Notes: generated by a model not told the origin, from the letters alone. DNA of 64,000 nt from Piromyces finnis (GCA_002104945.1 MCFH01000037.1:294501-358500); one strand, 5' to 3'; shown: positions 26,084-40,632, counted from the first letter of the stretch. Program-made: numbers and translations.

Positions 26084-29000
26084 TTATCCTAATAATTCTG
26101 CAGCAGAGGTAGTTATTGCTTCTAATTCTGGCATTGGTTCTGGTTCTGGAATTATGGATGAAGTGGCTACATTTGAACCAGCATCAACTTCAACAGCTTC
26201 AGCAACAGCTTCTTCTTCAGATGGAATAGTTTCTTCTATGGCAGAATTAATATCATCCTTTATAGAAGATGGTTCTTGTGCATTGGTTTCATCTTCCCTT
26301 TCATCCTTCATAATTTCTGATTCTTCCATCATACCTTCTTCTTCATAATCATTATCTGTTGTAATACTATCAATATCATGTTCATCATCATTTAAACTAG
26401 CAAAAATATTAGAGGTAGGGATGGAACGATCTGCTTCCTCCTTTTTCACTGAATGTGCTCCAGAGGTAAATCCCTTACCAGTTTGCTTTCTCCATCCATT
26501 GTTTTCTAAACCTGGTGGTTTATTACCTTTATTAAAGTTAAATTTGTTATTGAAGGAACCAGAACGGCTGGATTGGAAACTACCTGTCTTTTCACCATTT
26601 ACACCATGCTTATTATAGTGATGGAAACTACCACTGTGTGGGAAACCCTTTCTTTCCTTTGGATTATATTTGGTTTGACCTTCTTCACTACCATTGTTTC
26701 TCATCTTTGGTGGACGATAAACATTACCACTGTCACTATTGTTACGGCTATTATGATAGTGATGATGATGAATGAGATCATCAATCTTACTCTTTAAGTT
26801 TTCAATAGTACGTTCCTTTTCTTGATTAATTACCTTTTGAATTTTAAGTTCATCTTCAAGTGTGGAACAGTGATGATTCTTTTCAATAAGTTGAAGTTTT
26901 AAATGGTTAGCTTCTACAGCTAATGTGGTGAATTGTTGCATTTGTTGAACGACCTTATTAAGAGTAAGCTTTAATTGTTGATTTTCATTTTGTAAATGGT
27001 TTACTAATACCATTAATTGATCATTGGATTGTGGTAGATTGTTGATATCAACACCAGTTGGAGTTAATGGTGGTAATGGAATATTGGCTAAAATGGAATC
27101 CATAGCTAAAGCTGGTGGCATTTGGTATCCATTTAAGATAGAAGCAGCTGAATTTGGTGAATTGGTTGGAATATCAAAACCTGGTGGAGTTGCGGCGGAA
27201 AGAAGATTAGCAGTACTTGAATTGCCATTATTAATACTAGATGGGAATGGAGCAAAGGAGGATGTGGAAACAGTATTTAATAATTTTTCATTGTGTGGCT
27301 TGAAAAGATTGAATTCTTGAGTAATTTCAACACCATTGATAAAAACTTCTTCATTAACTAATTCTTGATTAGGTTCAGACATGATTTCAGTACTTTCCTT
27401 TTCAACGACTTCTTTAACATCTTCAGATGCAATTTCTTTAACTTCTTCCTTTGATTCTATTTGTGCTTCCTTTTCAGTATCATTTTCTTTTGGAATTTCT
27501 TCAGTAACATTTTCTTTAGTTGCTTCTTGAATATCCTCAATTTCTTGCTTTGGTTCTGGTTTTGGTTCTGGTTTTGGTTCTGGTTTTGGTTCTGGTTTTG
27601 ATTCTGGTTTTGATTCTGGTTTTGGTTCTGGTTTTGGTTCTGGTTTTGATTCTGGTTTTGGTTCTGGTTTTGATTCTGGTTTTGATTCTGGTTTTGGTTC
27701 TGGTTTTGGTTCTGGTTTTGACTCAGACTTTGGTTGTGATTGTGGTGATGAAACAACCTTTGGTTTTTTTTCTGACTTTGGTTTTGCCTTTTGATTTTCT
27801 TCAAAAGCAGATTTAATAATCTTTTTAATTTTTAATTTATTTTCTTCTGGTTTTTTTAATGGGGAAGTTGATTCATTTGGTGGTGTTATTGGCTTTTTAA
27901 CCTTCTTCTCAACTGGTTTATTAACAATATCTGTGAAAAGCATTTTCTTTTCAACATTTTCAGTTTCTTTCTTTAAAATTTTTTCGGAAGCTTTAATGGA
28001 ATTCTTTATTAAGTTTTCAGTAATAACAGCTTTAGATGGTAATGGAGAAGTCTTTTTTGGTTTTACTTCTTGTTTTGCTTCTTCTTTAACTGGTTCAGGT
28101 TTAATTTCAACAACTTGTTTCTCTACCTTTTCTTCAACCTTTGGTTCCTTTGGTTCTTCAACTGGTGTAGTTGCAACTGCAGCGGCGGCAGCCTTCTTCT
28201 TCTTCTTATTGGCCTTTTTTTTATTCTTTTTTGATGATGAAACCGATATACCTAATTTTTGGAAGGTTAAAGAAGTTTCGGACATACGGCAGGATTCTTC
28301 AATAAACATACTATCCAACTTTATACCCATATGAATAAAACCAGCCATAATTTCATTTTGACTTCTAGTTACAATGTCTTTTCTCTTTTGAACTAAATCA
28401 TTATACTTTTGATTTCCTTTAATAGAAGTATATCTAGATTGAATAAATTGCTTTTTCTTAAGTTCACCTTCTTGTAATAAACATAATAAAACATCGACAA
28501 TAGAATCTTCCATGGTGCTAATAGAAAAGACACCATTTAATAAATCTTTAGAACGATTAGAATTGGATTGATTTTCTGTAGATTTAATTTGCTTCATAAA
28601 ATCTTTCTTATTAACAGTTTCTAAACGACCAGTAAGATTAATTGATTTTTTATATTCAGCAATAAGTTCATCATATTGACCCTTCAATTTGGCTCTTGCT
28701 TCATCATTATCCTTAAGGAATTTGTCAACAGATTCTTGCCAATTATCTTCGATCTTTGAACATTTATCCAATTGGGTTTGACAACATTCTAATATTTCTT
28801 GATATTCATTTTTAATTTCATTATTTTCCATAGACTTAGTAAGACGTTCTTTTTGAATAGTTAATGAAGTAACAATCTTTTCCTGGATTTCCTTAATTAT
28901 ACTTTTTTGTTCTTCTAAAATTTTTAAAAGAACATCTTCCTTCCATTTTTGATTGTATTCATCTTCATTTTTGAAGAAATCATCAAATGTTTTATCCATG

Positions 29001-30235
29001 TATTCTAAAATTTCTTCATCTGTTTTACCTTTCATAAAATTATCGGCATTCTTCTTCTTTTTACCTTTTTTAATATGGGAAGCAACATTATTATTCCAAT
29101 AATCAGCAAATTTTGGAATAAGTTCACTGTGTGAATCTTTAAATATATTAACAGTTTTTCTCTTTAATATTTCAAAATCAATAGCCTTCTTCTTAATATT
29201 TTCCCAATAAGATAACATATCATTTGAAAAGGACCAAATCTTTTCTCCTTCATTTCTATAATAAAAATGTTAATAGTTAAGTGGTCATAATAAATAAAAT
29301 ATAATATAAAATATAATGAAAATATTAATTATTAGAAAAAAAAAAAAGGTAATATAAAAGTCTATTATATTATATAATATAATTTTATATGTAATATGAA
29401 ACTAAATTTCAATTTATCTCCATCCTTAATTAATTATTGATTTTTTTTAACAAAACTCTTTTAATTTATTTATATACATTATAGTTTATATTTACTTTAT
29501 TGCTTTATCAAATGTATCCTTAATTTTTTCAATAAGAGAATTAAGGGAATTAATTTCTTGGATAATTGAAAATACAGAATTTTTGTTGTATGTTCCAGAT
29601 AAACTTTTTAATTCTTCAATACCTTCAGAAATTAGAGAAGGTTTTAATAAATTAAAGTTTTCATTATTAATTTTAAGACTGGCTTTTTCATTTTCAATTT
29701 TTTCTAATAATTGTAATAAACTGCCAATTACAGGTTTTTCAGAAGAAAGAAGGAAATCTTTATAAATTTGATCAATTTCTACAATATCAAGATCTTCAAA
29801 AGTTGGTTTTAATAATGATTGCTTCATAAAATCATTAACATATTTATTAACATCAGCAATAGGTTTAGATAAATCTATTTCACTAAGACTAACACTAACA
29901 TTTTCAATTTCTTTAAAAGATAATAATTGTTTTAAATTATTCTCTAATTGTTTGTTATCTAATTTTGATTTTGTAACAATACTATTTTCGCTATCATTAG
30001 TCTTATTAAGGTATTGACGACTTTGAAAAGTGAAATATTTTTGATAAGCATAAGTTGTCCAATCTTTTAAATTATCTCCTTTAATTTCATTGACAAGTTG
30101 ACCATTAATTCCTTTAGTAACATCTGTCTTTTCAAGTTGAATTTTTGGAAATTGTTCTAAACTCTTTAAATAAGTTTCAGATTCTTCTTCAAAATTCTTT
30201 GAAAATTCCTTTTTAATTCCAAGCATAGTTGACAT
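26084..30235 (-). CDS. Large coiled-coil, low-complexity protein, unknown function
   Basis: Two exons, 30235-29496 and 29255-26084, joined in phase 2 across a 240-nt intron, give 1303 residues. The join yields [18 protein letters not shown] in continuous frame. Residues 1 to about 590 are helical and charged with coiled-coil character. A Lys/Ala-rich patch follows near 590 ([18 protein letters not shown]), then a Lys/Pro/Glu-rich region with PEPKPESK repeats at about 757-818. A second coiled coil spans about 1005-1068 ([18 protein letters not shown]), followed by a Gly/Asn/Ser/Phe-rich basic segment with YRPPKMR and [10 protein letters not shown], the short motif SNIFASL, and an acidic tail. 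No enzyme domain or membrane helix is seen. The basic Gly/Arg segment beside SNIFASL recalls RNA-associated scaffolds, but this is only a guess. The function is unknown. Confidence 0.82.
27540..27725 (-). repeat. PEPK/PESK coding minisatellite
   Basis: About 185 bp of a 12-nt unit (plus-strand form GGTTCTGGTTTT, with a GATTCTGGTTTT variant) inside the large coiled-coil gene, encoding Pro-(Glu/Ser)-x-Lys tetrads. The near identity of codons at silent positions points to expansion by slippage or unequal exchange. The other frames read through it as Asn-Gln or Leu-Val runs and are not genes. Confidence 0.92.
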
Positions 30236-32179
30236 TTTTAAATTAGAGTCTATTAAAAAATATATATAAATTAAACGTAATTTCCTATTTTATTTATACT
30301 TTTATCAACAAAATTGATACTACATAAAATTTTTTCCGTTATATACTTGATGATTTATTAACGAAATAATATTTTATTTCATTATATCATATTATATTGA
30401 TTTTAATTATAAAAAAAAATAGTTATTTTATTTATTTTAATTTTTTTAAAATAATAAATAGTTTTTTTTTTTCTGACCTTTTTTTTTTTTTGATTATTTT
30501 ATTGACACTTTAAAATAATTAAGATCTTATATTATTTGATATCATACACATATTATAATGTAATTAAAATATATTGGTATATTGTATTTAACCAATCATC
30601 CTTTGTATATTTTATTTTTTGATATATTTTTATGATTACCAATTTAATAAATAACAGAAATATATTTAAATTTTTATAATAAAAAGATTAATAATGAAAT
30701 GAAACATTATCAAATATAAAGAATATCAAATAATAATTATAATATACCTTCTTATAATTGAATACTACTTCATATTATGTGAATATATTTACTATAAAAA
30801 TTATATATTTTTCTTTATTTTAATAATTATAATTTTTAATATTAATTATTAATAAATGATATAATTATTATTTTCTATATTATTTAATAATTATAATGAC
30901 TAATTTATTTACAAATAAACTTTTTCTTTAAATACTATTATACTATTTCTTAAATGAGAAAAGGATTAATAATTATTCATTTTAAAAAAAAGGATAAAAT
31001 ATTAATATTAGTATTGCTATTTAATCACTTTATAATTAAAAAAAAAAAAAAAAGAGTATTTTAAAATCATTAATATTTTAAATAATTAACAATGCTCAAA
31101 AATTAAATTATTATACAAAACTGTATTAAAAAAAATTGTATTAAGGAATTATGCTAAATAGATTTTAATTCCAAAATTGTTATAATAAAATGGATAAATA
31201 CTTATAATCAAGTATCTTTGATTTATTATTATTTTTTACCTTGCTTCTTTTTTTTTTTCTTTTTTATTTTAATAAATAATAAAATAATATAAATTAATAA
31301 GAGATAAAAAAAAGAAAGTGTATTAATATCCTTAATATTAAAATTAATTAATCTATTGTTACACAATTATTTAAGATCAAATTTTATAAAAAAGAAAATT
31401 ATTATGATTATCTCTTTTTTTTTTTAAAATACATAATAATTATATTAAGTTTATTATTACTGTTTTCGAATTGCTATTTTGACTATTCCTTGATATATTT
31501 ATTTTAAATAGTAATTGCTTTACATATTCTAATTATTTCACTTAAACCACAGTATAATAAAATACTAAAATAAAATCATTACACAAAAATAAGATACATC
31601 CATTTTTAAAAATAAATGTATAAATGAGTATATTAAGCTCCATTGAGCTTAATATTAATTTCTTTTTTTCTTATAAACTTACAAAGAAAAATTCTCATAA
31701 AAAAATTACTATCAGCTATGAAATCAAATATATGAATAGATTATACAGATTTTTATATGATACTTTCAATAAATAATTAAGAAAAATCTATAAAATTATT
31801 TAATAATTATAGGTATATTAATTTAAAATCTATAATATAAATATATTTAATAATTATAAATAATGAATAATAAAAATAAATGATAATTAATTATTATTAT
31901 TATTATTTTATTTGTGTAAATTAAAGTAATAGTATTATAGTACTTTAATTTATTTATTTTTTTTTTTTTATTTTCTTTATACATTGCTATTTGATTGTAT
32001 ATACTATTACTTATGATTAAATATGAATAACTTTTATATTTTGTTTTTTCCGGTTTTTCTGTTTTCTTTTTTTATTTATTTATTTGTTTTTTTTTTTTTT
32101 ATTATTATTTATCTTATATTATTTTAATAATATGTTGTTAATACATTTATTTAAATCAATTTCTTATTTGATATTTATC
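30236..32179. other. Intergenic, AT-rich
   Basis: 1.9 kb without a supported gene. Two small perfect hairpins are visible: 31631-31654 (TATTAAGCTC, 4-nt loop, complement) and about 31917-31950 (AAATTAAAGTA ... TACTTTAATTT). Confidence 0.65.
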
Positions 32180-33261
32180 TTAATCCTTCTTGTTAAGTAC
32201 GGCGTCAATATCTTTAAGGAAGGCACTTGCAACAAAGTTACCTTCTTCATCAAACCAACTACCATATGATTTCATTAATGACTTTTTAGTAACCTTATTA
32301 TTTTCATTTAATTCAATGTTAATTTCAACATTATCAGAGTATTTCTTGTTCTTAAAACTAACAACTATAGATTTTTTCTATGAATTTAACATTTCATAAG
32401 TTATATGAAAATATTAAAAATATTAATATAATTATATAAGTTTTTTAACAATATTTATTTTCAATTTATAATGAAAATATTTAATATTAAATATTTATAA
32501 TTGTTATCTTTGCATGATACAAATTAATTATACATACTACTTTTTCGTCTTGCTTATTACCATTGAAAATTTCATCCTTCTTAACAAACTTAACGTAAAG
32601 GGTTAAAAGACCGCATAAAATGAAATATCTGTATTAAGAGAATAAAGAAGAATGATAATAGGATATAAAACTGAAGAAATAAAAACTAATTTATGTAAAC
32701 AAAAACGTGTTTTAAAATATAAAAATTCTATTAATAAATATTAGCATTTGTAATAAAAAAAAGGATACAATGAAACTGAAACAGCTAAAATTCCTTTGCA
32801 ATTTTCGAATGGAGTAAGGTATGAATAAAGACTGGCGGCACCAGCAATTATGCTGGCAGTATAACCAAGAAATAGATAAACATTACTGTGTTTGAAATCT
32901 TCAGTATATCCATAGACTTTAGTAAATAACTAAAATTATTCAAGTGGTTTTGTTTATATTTATAAAAATTATTTTTTAGAATTTTTATTGTAATTATTTG
33001 TTAATAAAATGGTGAGGAAATATGTTTAATGTGTAAATTCAAAATTTTATATATTACTTTTCCAACAGCATTTTCAATTGCATATTGAACATCAACATTG
33101 GAGTATTTTTTAATTTTTAAATCCTTAACTGTTTTTCAGTATATAATAATGATATTATTAAATAAATAAGTACATTGGACATGATGTTAATTGCTTTTTA
33201 TATTTATACTATATTATAATATTATACCAGAATTGTAAAAGGCATTTTTCTTTTCTTCCAT
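32180..33261 (-). CDS. SPC2: Signal peptidase complex subunit 2 (Spc2/SPCS2)
   Basis: Non-catalytic subunit of the endoplasmic reticulum signal peptidase complex, which removes signal peptides from secreted proteins. Five exons on the minus strand: 33261-33228, 33128-33058, 32929-32769, 32628-32538 and 32377-32180, giving 184 residues. Every join keeps frame; for instance exon 3 ends in VSVS and exon 4 opens with LYFILCGLLTLYVKF. Two membrane helices are present, at about residues 48-68 (VYLFLGYTASIIAGAASLYS) and about 79-100. The C-terminal part carries the family pattern of a Lys-rich beta segment (SFKNKKYSDNVEI) followed by KKSLMKSYGSWFDEEGN. Length matches the yeast and animal homologues, which are near 180-226 residues. 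The individual exons are very short, so the gene is easily missed by frame scanning. Donor choice at exon 4 (GTATGT after 32538) is inferred. Confidence 0.88.
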
Positions 33262-34410
33262 TTTGTATTATATTTCCTTATATGAATAATAAATTAAAAT
33301 AATTATAACAAATATTAATAAATGAAAAATATATATATTGAATTTATTTTATGTATATATGGAATATTATTAATGGAACGTAATCTTTTGGATTATGTAT
33401 ATTCGAAGTATTCATTATTATTATTATTATTATTATAATTAAATAATATTTAATATATTTTTATATTTTATTTATCAACTACTTTATTCTAATTTATTTT
33501 GTTGTTAATATTTACTATTAATTTAAATATTTTGAATTTATTAAATAAAATTGGTTCAATGAATTGAATAAGTAAATATTATAAATTAGCTTAAAATTTA
33601 CCTTTTTAAATTATTTTTTTTTATAATCTATAAATTTTAAATAATAATTTTTGTTTTTATATTTTATTTTAATTTTCTATAATAATTTATTTTTATTTTT
33701 TCTACCTTTTTTAAATAAAAAAAAATAAAACAATTTTATAATAATAAAAAAAGTAAATAAAAATTGGTTTTATGAATATAATTATTTCTTTGGTAGAAAA
33801 GCAGTTAAAGTAAATTGTTTTAGTATTTTTATACAAGTCAATCGTTGATTGGTAATAAAATTAGAAATATTTATTTAATTTTAATAAATGAAATATTCAA
33901 AAAAAAAAATTAATTATTTTAATATACAATTTTTTTACTTTAAAAAAAAAATGTTTAATCCATTAATAAAAATATATAAATATATATAATTTAAAGAAAT
34001 CTAAATTTGAAATTTTAATTATTAAAAAAAATAATTGAAAATAAAAATTATAGTCTATTGCACTTTATATTTCTTTTAATTATTATTTATATTAAAGAAA
34101 TTTTTATTAAAATTATATAATATGTAATTATTAAATTGTTTCCTCTCTCTCTCTTTTTTTTCATAATAATTGCTAGGAAATAAAGTTTATATGATTATTA
34201 TTGCGGTTAATTCTATATACAATAAGTTTATTAAAAAGTGAATGTATATATACTTTATTATATATAGCAAGGATTAATTATATTATTTAGTTATTATAAA
34301 CTAAGTTTTTTGTTATCTGGTATAAAATTAATATTAAAATGAAAAAGTTTTTGCATTTTTTATTTGAAAATGTTACTTTGATATGAAATAATTGTTGAAT
34401 ATCAAATATC
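33262..34410. other. Intergenic between divergent genes
   Basis: 1.15 kb of AT-rich sequence between the divergent SPC2-like gene and the unknown 688-residue protein gene. It should contain both promoters. No specific element is recognisable. Confidence 0.65.
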
Positions 34411-36814
34411 ATGGAACAAAAAAAAATTGATAGTCTTTTACGTCAAATTCAATCAAAACTAAGTTATTTGAAAAAATTAGAAACAGTGTCCCCTTCTTCC
34501 TTCATTAATTATAAAACACCAATTACTTCACCAATTCATAATGATGTTTCTTTCTCTAATTTTCCCATCAAAAAAAATATAAAATCATTGGAAAACTGTT
34601 TTTCAAATATAATAATGCAATTATGGTGGAAGTATTATAAAATAAGCTACAGAATCAGTATGATAAATTCATCCAATTTTTATGAAAGAAGAAACCATAA
34701 TTTAAAGGATTCATCCATTCCCCAATTTAATTGTCATGGTAGAAATCATATTTTGTCATTACGAGAATTAGCAGCATTTAAATTAGCAGATTCTATAAGT
34801 AATCAAATAGAGAAATCCTCTCAAATGAGATTAGAAGAAGAAAATGATGATTTTAATAATAATGATAAAAATCAAGATATATTTTCTTTAATTCCTTATT
34901 ACATTCCATATTATTTGAATAAGTAATTAAATTAAATTTATATAATTAAGCAGTATATTTTTTTATATTGTATATATTAATTTCATTTATATATTATAAT
35001 ACCAAAAATAAAAAATATTTAAAATTAGCTTAATTTTTTTTGAGCATATAGTAAATATCTGCATTAGTAAAATCAATATACCCAAAGTATTAAAATCACT
35101 AATAGAAATATGTATAGAATATCGTGCATATCACCAGGTAATAATTCAAACAGTAATAAAAAAAAATATGTAAGAAATATAATTAATATTAATATATATT
35201 ATATTATGTTTATATTTAATATCAAATAATAAGGGTTATAAATTGTTACAGAAGCATTTTATATTAAAACCATATAAAGAACTTAAAAACTATAAATGGG
35301 CATTTTCAGTAGCTAAAAGAGTATTTAGAAAACACGAGTTTTTAAGGTTTATAATTGATAAATTAAAAATACAGCATGTTTACAACCCATCATTTATCGA
35401 TGTTTTGAGTTTTATTAAAATAAGAAATAAAAATATTGAATTTTATTTTATCGAAAAAGCTATTAAAGTAATGATTGATTTTATTCATCAATACGCAAAT
35501 AAAAATCAATCCAATATCGTATTTTCTAATAATCCAGTTTTATTCTTTAAAAATAAATACCATAATCAAAATGATCTTATATCATACCTATCATCAAATT
35601 ACACTGCTAATATTAATTTAGAAAGTGAAAAGAATATAAATTATTTTTATTCTCTTTATTATTATTATATAAAAAGATATGTTGAACTATCAACATCTAA
35701 GGAATATCATGCAGTTAGTAGTCCCTTAGATATACTACCAGAAAAAATGAATTCAAATATTTTAAATAAACATAAATATTTATCATCTGCTCTTATTATT
35801 CTCCATCTTTTTAATTATAATAAAAAACATTATAAATATCAACATCCAGAAATATATTTTCCTTTATTATCAAAAAAATACAAAAAGGAATTAAATTTAT
35901 ATGATAATTATCAATGGAAAAAATGTGCTCAATACTGTCAAAAATTAGATTTTATATTTTTGGATGAACAATTTAGATTTTCAAATAATATAAGAAAATT
36001 TCAAAATTTAATCCAAATCATGGAAAGAGTTAAACTTTATCAAGAAGCATTTGCATATGTCAATTGGATGTATGATACCCTAAATATAAAATCTTCATCA
36101 AATTATAGTAGTGACGGATTTAAATATAGTCGTAGGCGTCGTAGAATTGTTAATTACAATGAATATTATAGTGATGAAGAAAGTAATGATGAAAAACAAC
36201 TTCCTTCAACCCCAAAACACAAATTAATTCAACCTCCTCAGTATACTTCACCAGTTACTCCCAATAAAATTAAGAAAAAATACCTTCCTACTCTTTATCA
36301 AGAAGCAGAAACTCTTGCAAATATCATAAATGAATATTCAGCAGATACAATATGGTAAAATATTTTAGTTTAAAGAAATAAAAGCATTTAATATTTTAAA
36401 AATAATATTGATTTTTTTTTTTCCTACTTTACCTTTTATAATAATGATAGGCAATATGAGACTTCTATCGAGTCATGGGTAAAAAAGAGAAAAAGTGAAA
36501 GTAAAAAAATTAACATAAATAATAATTGCAATAATAATAAATATAATAACAATAATAAACACAATAATAAAAGTAATACTATTATTATTAATGAAAATGG
36601 CTATGAAGAAGAAAGTATAATTAATAGCAATAATGCAGTTGATGACGTTATTACAGTTTATAGTAAAAGAAAATTAATAAAAAAGGTTAATTCAACAAAA
36701 AAAGTCAAATTAATAAAATATCAAAAGGAACCAACTATCTCTCCTTCTGATGATTATTTTAAAATTACTGAGGCATTACCATTTAATGATGAAGTTGATG
36801 ATTTTCTTTTATAA
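34411..36814 (+). CDS. Unknown protein with basic, probably nuclear C-terminus
   Basis: Four exons, 34411-34922, 35068-35137, 35234-36354 and 36451-36814, give 688 residues with frame kept at each join. Exon 2 encodes only about 23 residues (INIPKVLKSLIEICIEYRAY). The N-terminus is helical (KIDSLLRQIQSKLSYLKKLE), and a predominantly alpha-helical, Lys/Tyr/Phe-rich middle follows without membrane segments. Near residue 490-500 there is an Arg cluster (SRRRRRIV), followed by an acidic patch and SP/TP sites (TPKHK, TSPVTPNK), which look like nuclear localisation and phosphorylation signals. The C-terminal exon is Asn/Lys-rich and ends DDFLL. I do not recognise the family. A chromatin or DNA-repair scaffold would fit the composition, but nothing in the sequence proves it. 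Confidence 0.75.
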
Positions 36815-38556
36815 ATTTAATTATTTAATCTATCTTTTATTTACAATAATCATATCCTACAACACTATATTATTGACGTTTAAATAAATTAAAACAATTT
36901 ATCACACACTATAAACAAGGAATATTATACTTATTTAACATCAATAATAACACTTTGAATTATAAATAAATTTTTTTCCTTTTATTATTTTTATGTTTAA
37001 TATTAATTCAGAATATTAACTGTTGTATGATTCGTTTTTCCATTTTGAAATTATAATAATATAAATATGAAAGAGCAATTTTTATATCCATTCTATTATT
37101 CTATTTTCTTCTTATATTACTATATTCTTGGCTTTCGACTTTCAACGAATAAAAGTAAAGCAACACATAAATTTATTTATATTTATAATGAAAATAAAAA
37201 AGAATATTTTATAAAATAAATTCTTTTTATAAATAACAAAATAAATATTATTTCTAAGAAGATAAAGAGTATATTGTCATTATCTTCATTTATATAATTT
37301 TTTTTTTCTATGTTTTATTTTTCATATATAAAAAGTAATTTGTACATTTGAAAAAGTAAATAAATACACCAATTTCACTATTTTTTGATTATTTAGTTTT
37401 GTTAAGTTTTAATAATAATTAAAGTTTTATTATTTAAATATTAAAATATTTTAAAATTTTTTTTTAAAATAAATTTTTCTTAAGTTTTCTTTAATTTAAA
37501 AAAACATCCTTTTAATTATATTAACAAAAAATAACCACTTTACACTTTATAAAAATAAATAAAATAATAATATTATTAATAAAAAAAAAACATATAATAA
37601 AATAAAAGAAACTAAAAGGAATATAAATAGTAAAAAAAACTTTTATTTTATTGTCTTTTATTAGAATAATATTATTAAATAAATATAATATATATATAAT
37701 AATAGTAAAGAAAAAAAGGAAACATTTAAAATATATATATATATAAGGACAATAGAACTTTATCTCTAAAAATTAGATAAAATATACCTTATATATATTC
37801 TTGTTGTAAAAAATAATAATAAAAAGGGTAAAGTATATAGAAATAAAAAGAAAAGGAAAAAAGAGGTTATTTACTTTATTTATAAAGAAACAATATTCTT
37901 ATATACCACTAAAGAATTTCAAATACAAAAATAAATAAACTAATATTCCAATAAAAATATTTCAGTGTTAACCATATTAATTTAAAATTATTATGTTGTA
38001 ATAGAATAAATAAACAGAATAAAAAAAAAAAAAAAGAAGAAGAAATACTCAATTTTAATAATTCATAAAAGTAGAAATTTAAAAAATTAAAAAAACAAAA
38101 TAAACTAAAACGAACTTTATTTGAAAGTAATTATAATAAAAAAAAAGTTTGCAGCAAAGATATATTATTTTTAAATCAATTAATTTAAAAATATTTTATA
38201 ATATTACGACAATACGGCAATAATATAAAATTCGATAATTCTTTATATAAAAGTTATAATTTTCATTTTAAAAGATCATAAAAAAAATAATTTTATTTAC
38301 CATTATTATTATTAACATATTAATATCAAGAAAAACTAATTTTTCCTTTATATATATATGCATTAATAAATGGATATTTATATTTATTATTTAAATTAAC
38401 AGAAATTTAAAAATAATTCAAAACAAAAAAATTATATAATTATATAATATAAATATTGAATAATATAACATAAAAAAAAAAAAAAAAATTGAAAATTAAA
38501 TCAAATAAAATAAATTCCGGAACGATAAAAAAATATTCATAGTTAAATAAATAAAA
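36815..38556. other. Intergenic, AT-rich
   Basis: 1.7 kb between two plus-strand genes. It is mostly A/T homopolymers and TA-rich stretches with no supported gene. The promoter of the PP2C gene must lie at the right end. Confidence 0.65.
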
Positions 38557-39306
38557 ATGACAGATATTAAAGAAATTACTACAACAGTTCTTGGAGATGA
38601 TGATGATACTCCAGTTGCTTCCATTATTGATGGCAAAGAATCTGAGGAAGAAGAAGAAGAAATCGAAGATACTACATTATTAAATGAAATAAAAAGAGCA
38701 GGTTTTAGCATTGGTTTCTCTGAGGATAGAAATAAGCGTTGTAGAAGAACTATGGAGGTATACAAAAAAAAATAAACAAAAACAAAATAATTCGCTTTGT
38801 TTTGTGTTTTTTTTTTTTATATATATTTTATTAAAATACATTTATATGAAATAAATTGATTATCCATCAATCATATTGTATAATAATTAATATTATTATA
38901 TTTTTTATTTTAATTATACTTATATTAATATTTTTATTAATGTTATTATTATTATTGTTTATTAATATAAATATCTCAACTCAATTATAACATAATTTCA
39001 AATGTCTAACACATTATTCAATAATAAATAAAAATTATTTATATAAATTTAACACAAATAAAACTCAAAAAATGAAAACAAAAACAAATTAAAATATAAA
39101 TATAATAAATTTAAATTAAAAAAAATAAATAAAGGATGCCCATGCTTTCTTTTACAATTTTAATGATGTAGAAGGACAAGGTTACTTTGCTATTTTTGAT
39201 GGACATGCAGGAAAACAAGCAGCAGAATGGTGTGGAAAACAATTACATGAAGTAATTATTTCTAAAATAAAACATTTTTAATTCCGATAATAAAAACATT
39301 ATAATT

Positions 39307-39337
<31 letters not shown>

Positions 39338-40632
39338 GTGATAATAATAGCAATAATTATCATATTGGTAGCAAAGATACATATAAATTTCATTAAAATT
39401 AAAATAGAATATATATAATATATTACTATTGTATTTATTAATTAATAATAATGATCCTAATCATTAATAATCAAATTATTAAATATAATACATATAAGAA
39501 TTTAATTGAAATAATTAAAGAATCACCAAATATGCCAATTCAAGAATCATTAAATAAAGCCTTTTTAAAGACAGATTCACAGCTTAATGAAAAAAGAGGT
39601 ATACCTTCAGGATGTACAGCTATCGTTGTATTAGTAAGAAAAGAGAAAATTAAAGATGAAGATGGTAATGAAGTAGAAAAGGTAAATAAACAACAGAAAT
39701 ATACCTAAATAATAAAAAAAGGAAAATAAATGGGAAAAAAATAATTTTTTACATGTTAAAAAAAAAATTCTAATTCTTTTTACAAAAATTAAAAAAAAAA
39801 TATCAATAGAGAGTATTATATTCAGCTAATGTTGGTGATGCCAGAGCTGTACTAAGGTACATTAATTAAGATGAATAATAATATATTTCCTTAAGAATAA
39901 ATTGATGAATATAATATTAATTAGCTATTATTCAATAATATTCATATAAAATTAATAGTAAAAATGGACATGCTTTAAGATTATCATGTGATCATAAGGG
40001 TTCAAATTTAGATGAAGTACAAAGAATCACTGATGCTGGTGGTTTTGTTTTAAATGCAAGAGTAAATGGTAAATAAAAATAGTCATGGTCTTAAAAAAAA
40101 CGACCAATTTAAAAATATAAATAATAACAAACTATAATTAATATTTTTATATTGATACATTTAGGTGTACTTGCCGTAACGAGATCACTTGGTGATTATT
40201 CTATGAAAGAATGGGTTATTGGAAACCCATACACTACAAGAGTTGTTCTTAATGACGAGGATAAATTCTTAATTTTAGCATGTGATGGTGTAAGTAAAAC
40301 ATTCTACATAATATAAATAAAAATTAAAAAAAAAAAAATAAAATAAAATAAAAATAAAATATATCAATTAAAAAATAAATATTATTTCCATTAAATAAAT
40401 ATAAATGCCTATGTTCACTATAAAATAATTATCTTTATATTACGAAATCCAAAAAAAATAATAATAAAATAAAAAAAAAAAGATATGGGATGTTTGTACA
40501 GATGATGAAGCAGTAGAATTAATAGAAAATATCACAGATCCACAAGAAGCTAGTGAAGTTCTTTTAAAACATGCATTGGACAATTTCAGTACTGATAACT
40601 TGAGTGTTTTAATTGTTCGTTTTAATAACTAA
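38557..40632 (+). CDS. PP2C-type serine/threonine protein phosphatase (PPM family)
   Basis: Mn/Mg-dependent protein phosphatase that removes phosphate from Ser/Thr in signalling proteins. Seven exons, 38557-38757, 39135-39251, 39499-39681, 39810-39856, 39959-40068, 40165-40289 and 40483-40632, give 310 residues. The first 50 residues are acidic ([10 protein letters not shown]). PP2C motifs appear in order: RTMEDAH (residues 64-70, split exactly by intron 1), FDGHAG (metal Asp89), [24 protein letters not shown] (across exon 4), [16 protein letters not shown] (Asp260/Asp264, split by intron 6) and [10 protein letters not shown] (Asp299). All metal-binding acidic residues are present, so the enzyme should be active. 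The protein stops six residues after the last motif, making it a minimal catalytic domain. Two exon joins fall inside invariant motifs, which makes the splice model strong. Confidence 0.94.

Noticed and set aside
27457-27816. Asn-Gln and Leu-Val repeat frames
   Set aside because: They are other-frame readings of the PEPK minisatellite within the large coiled-coil gene.
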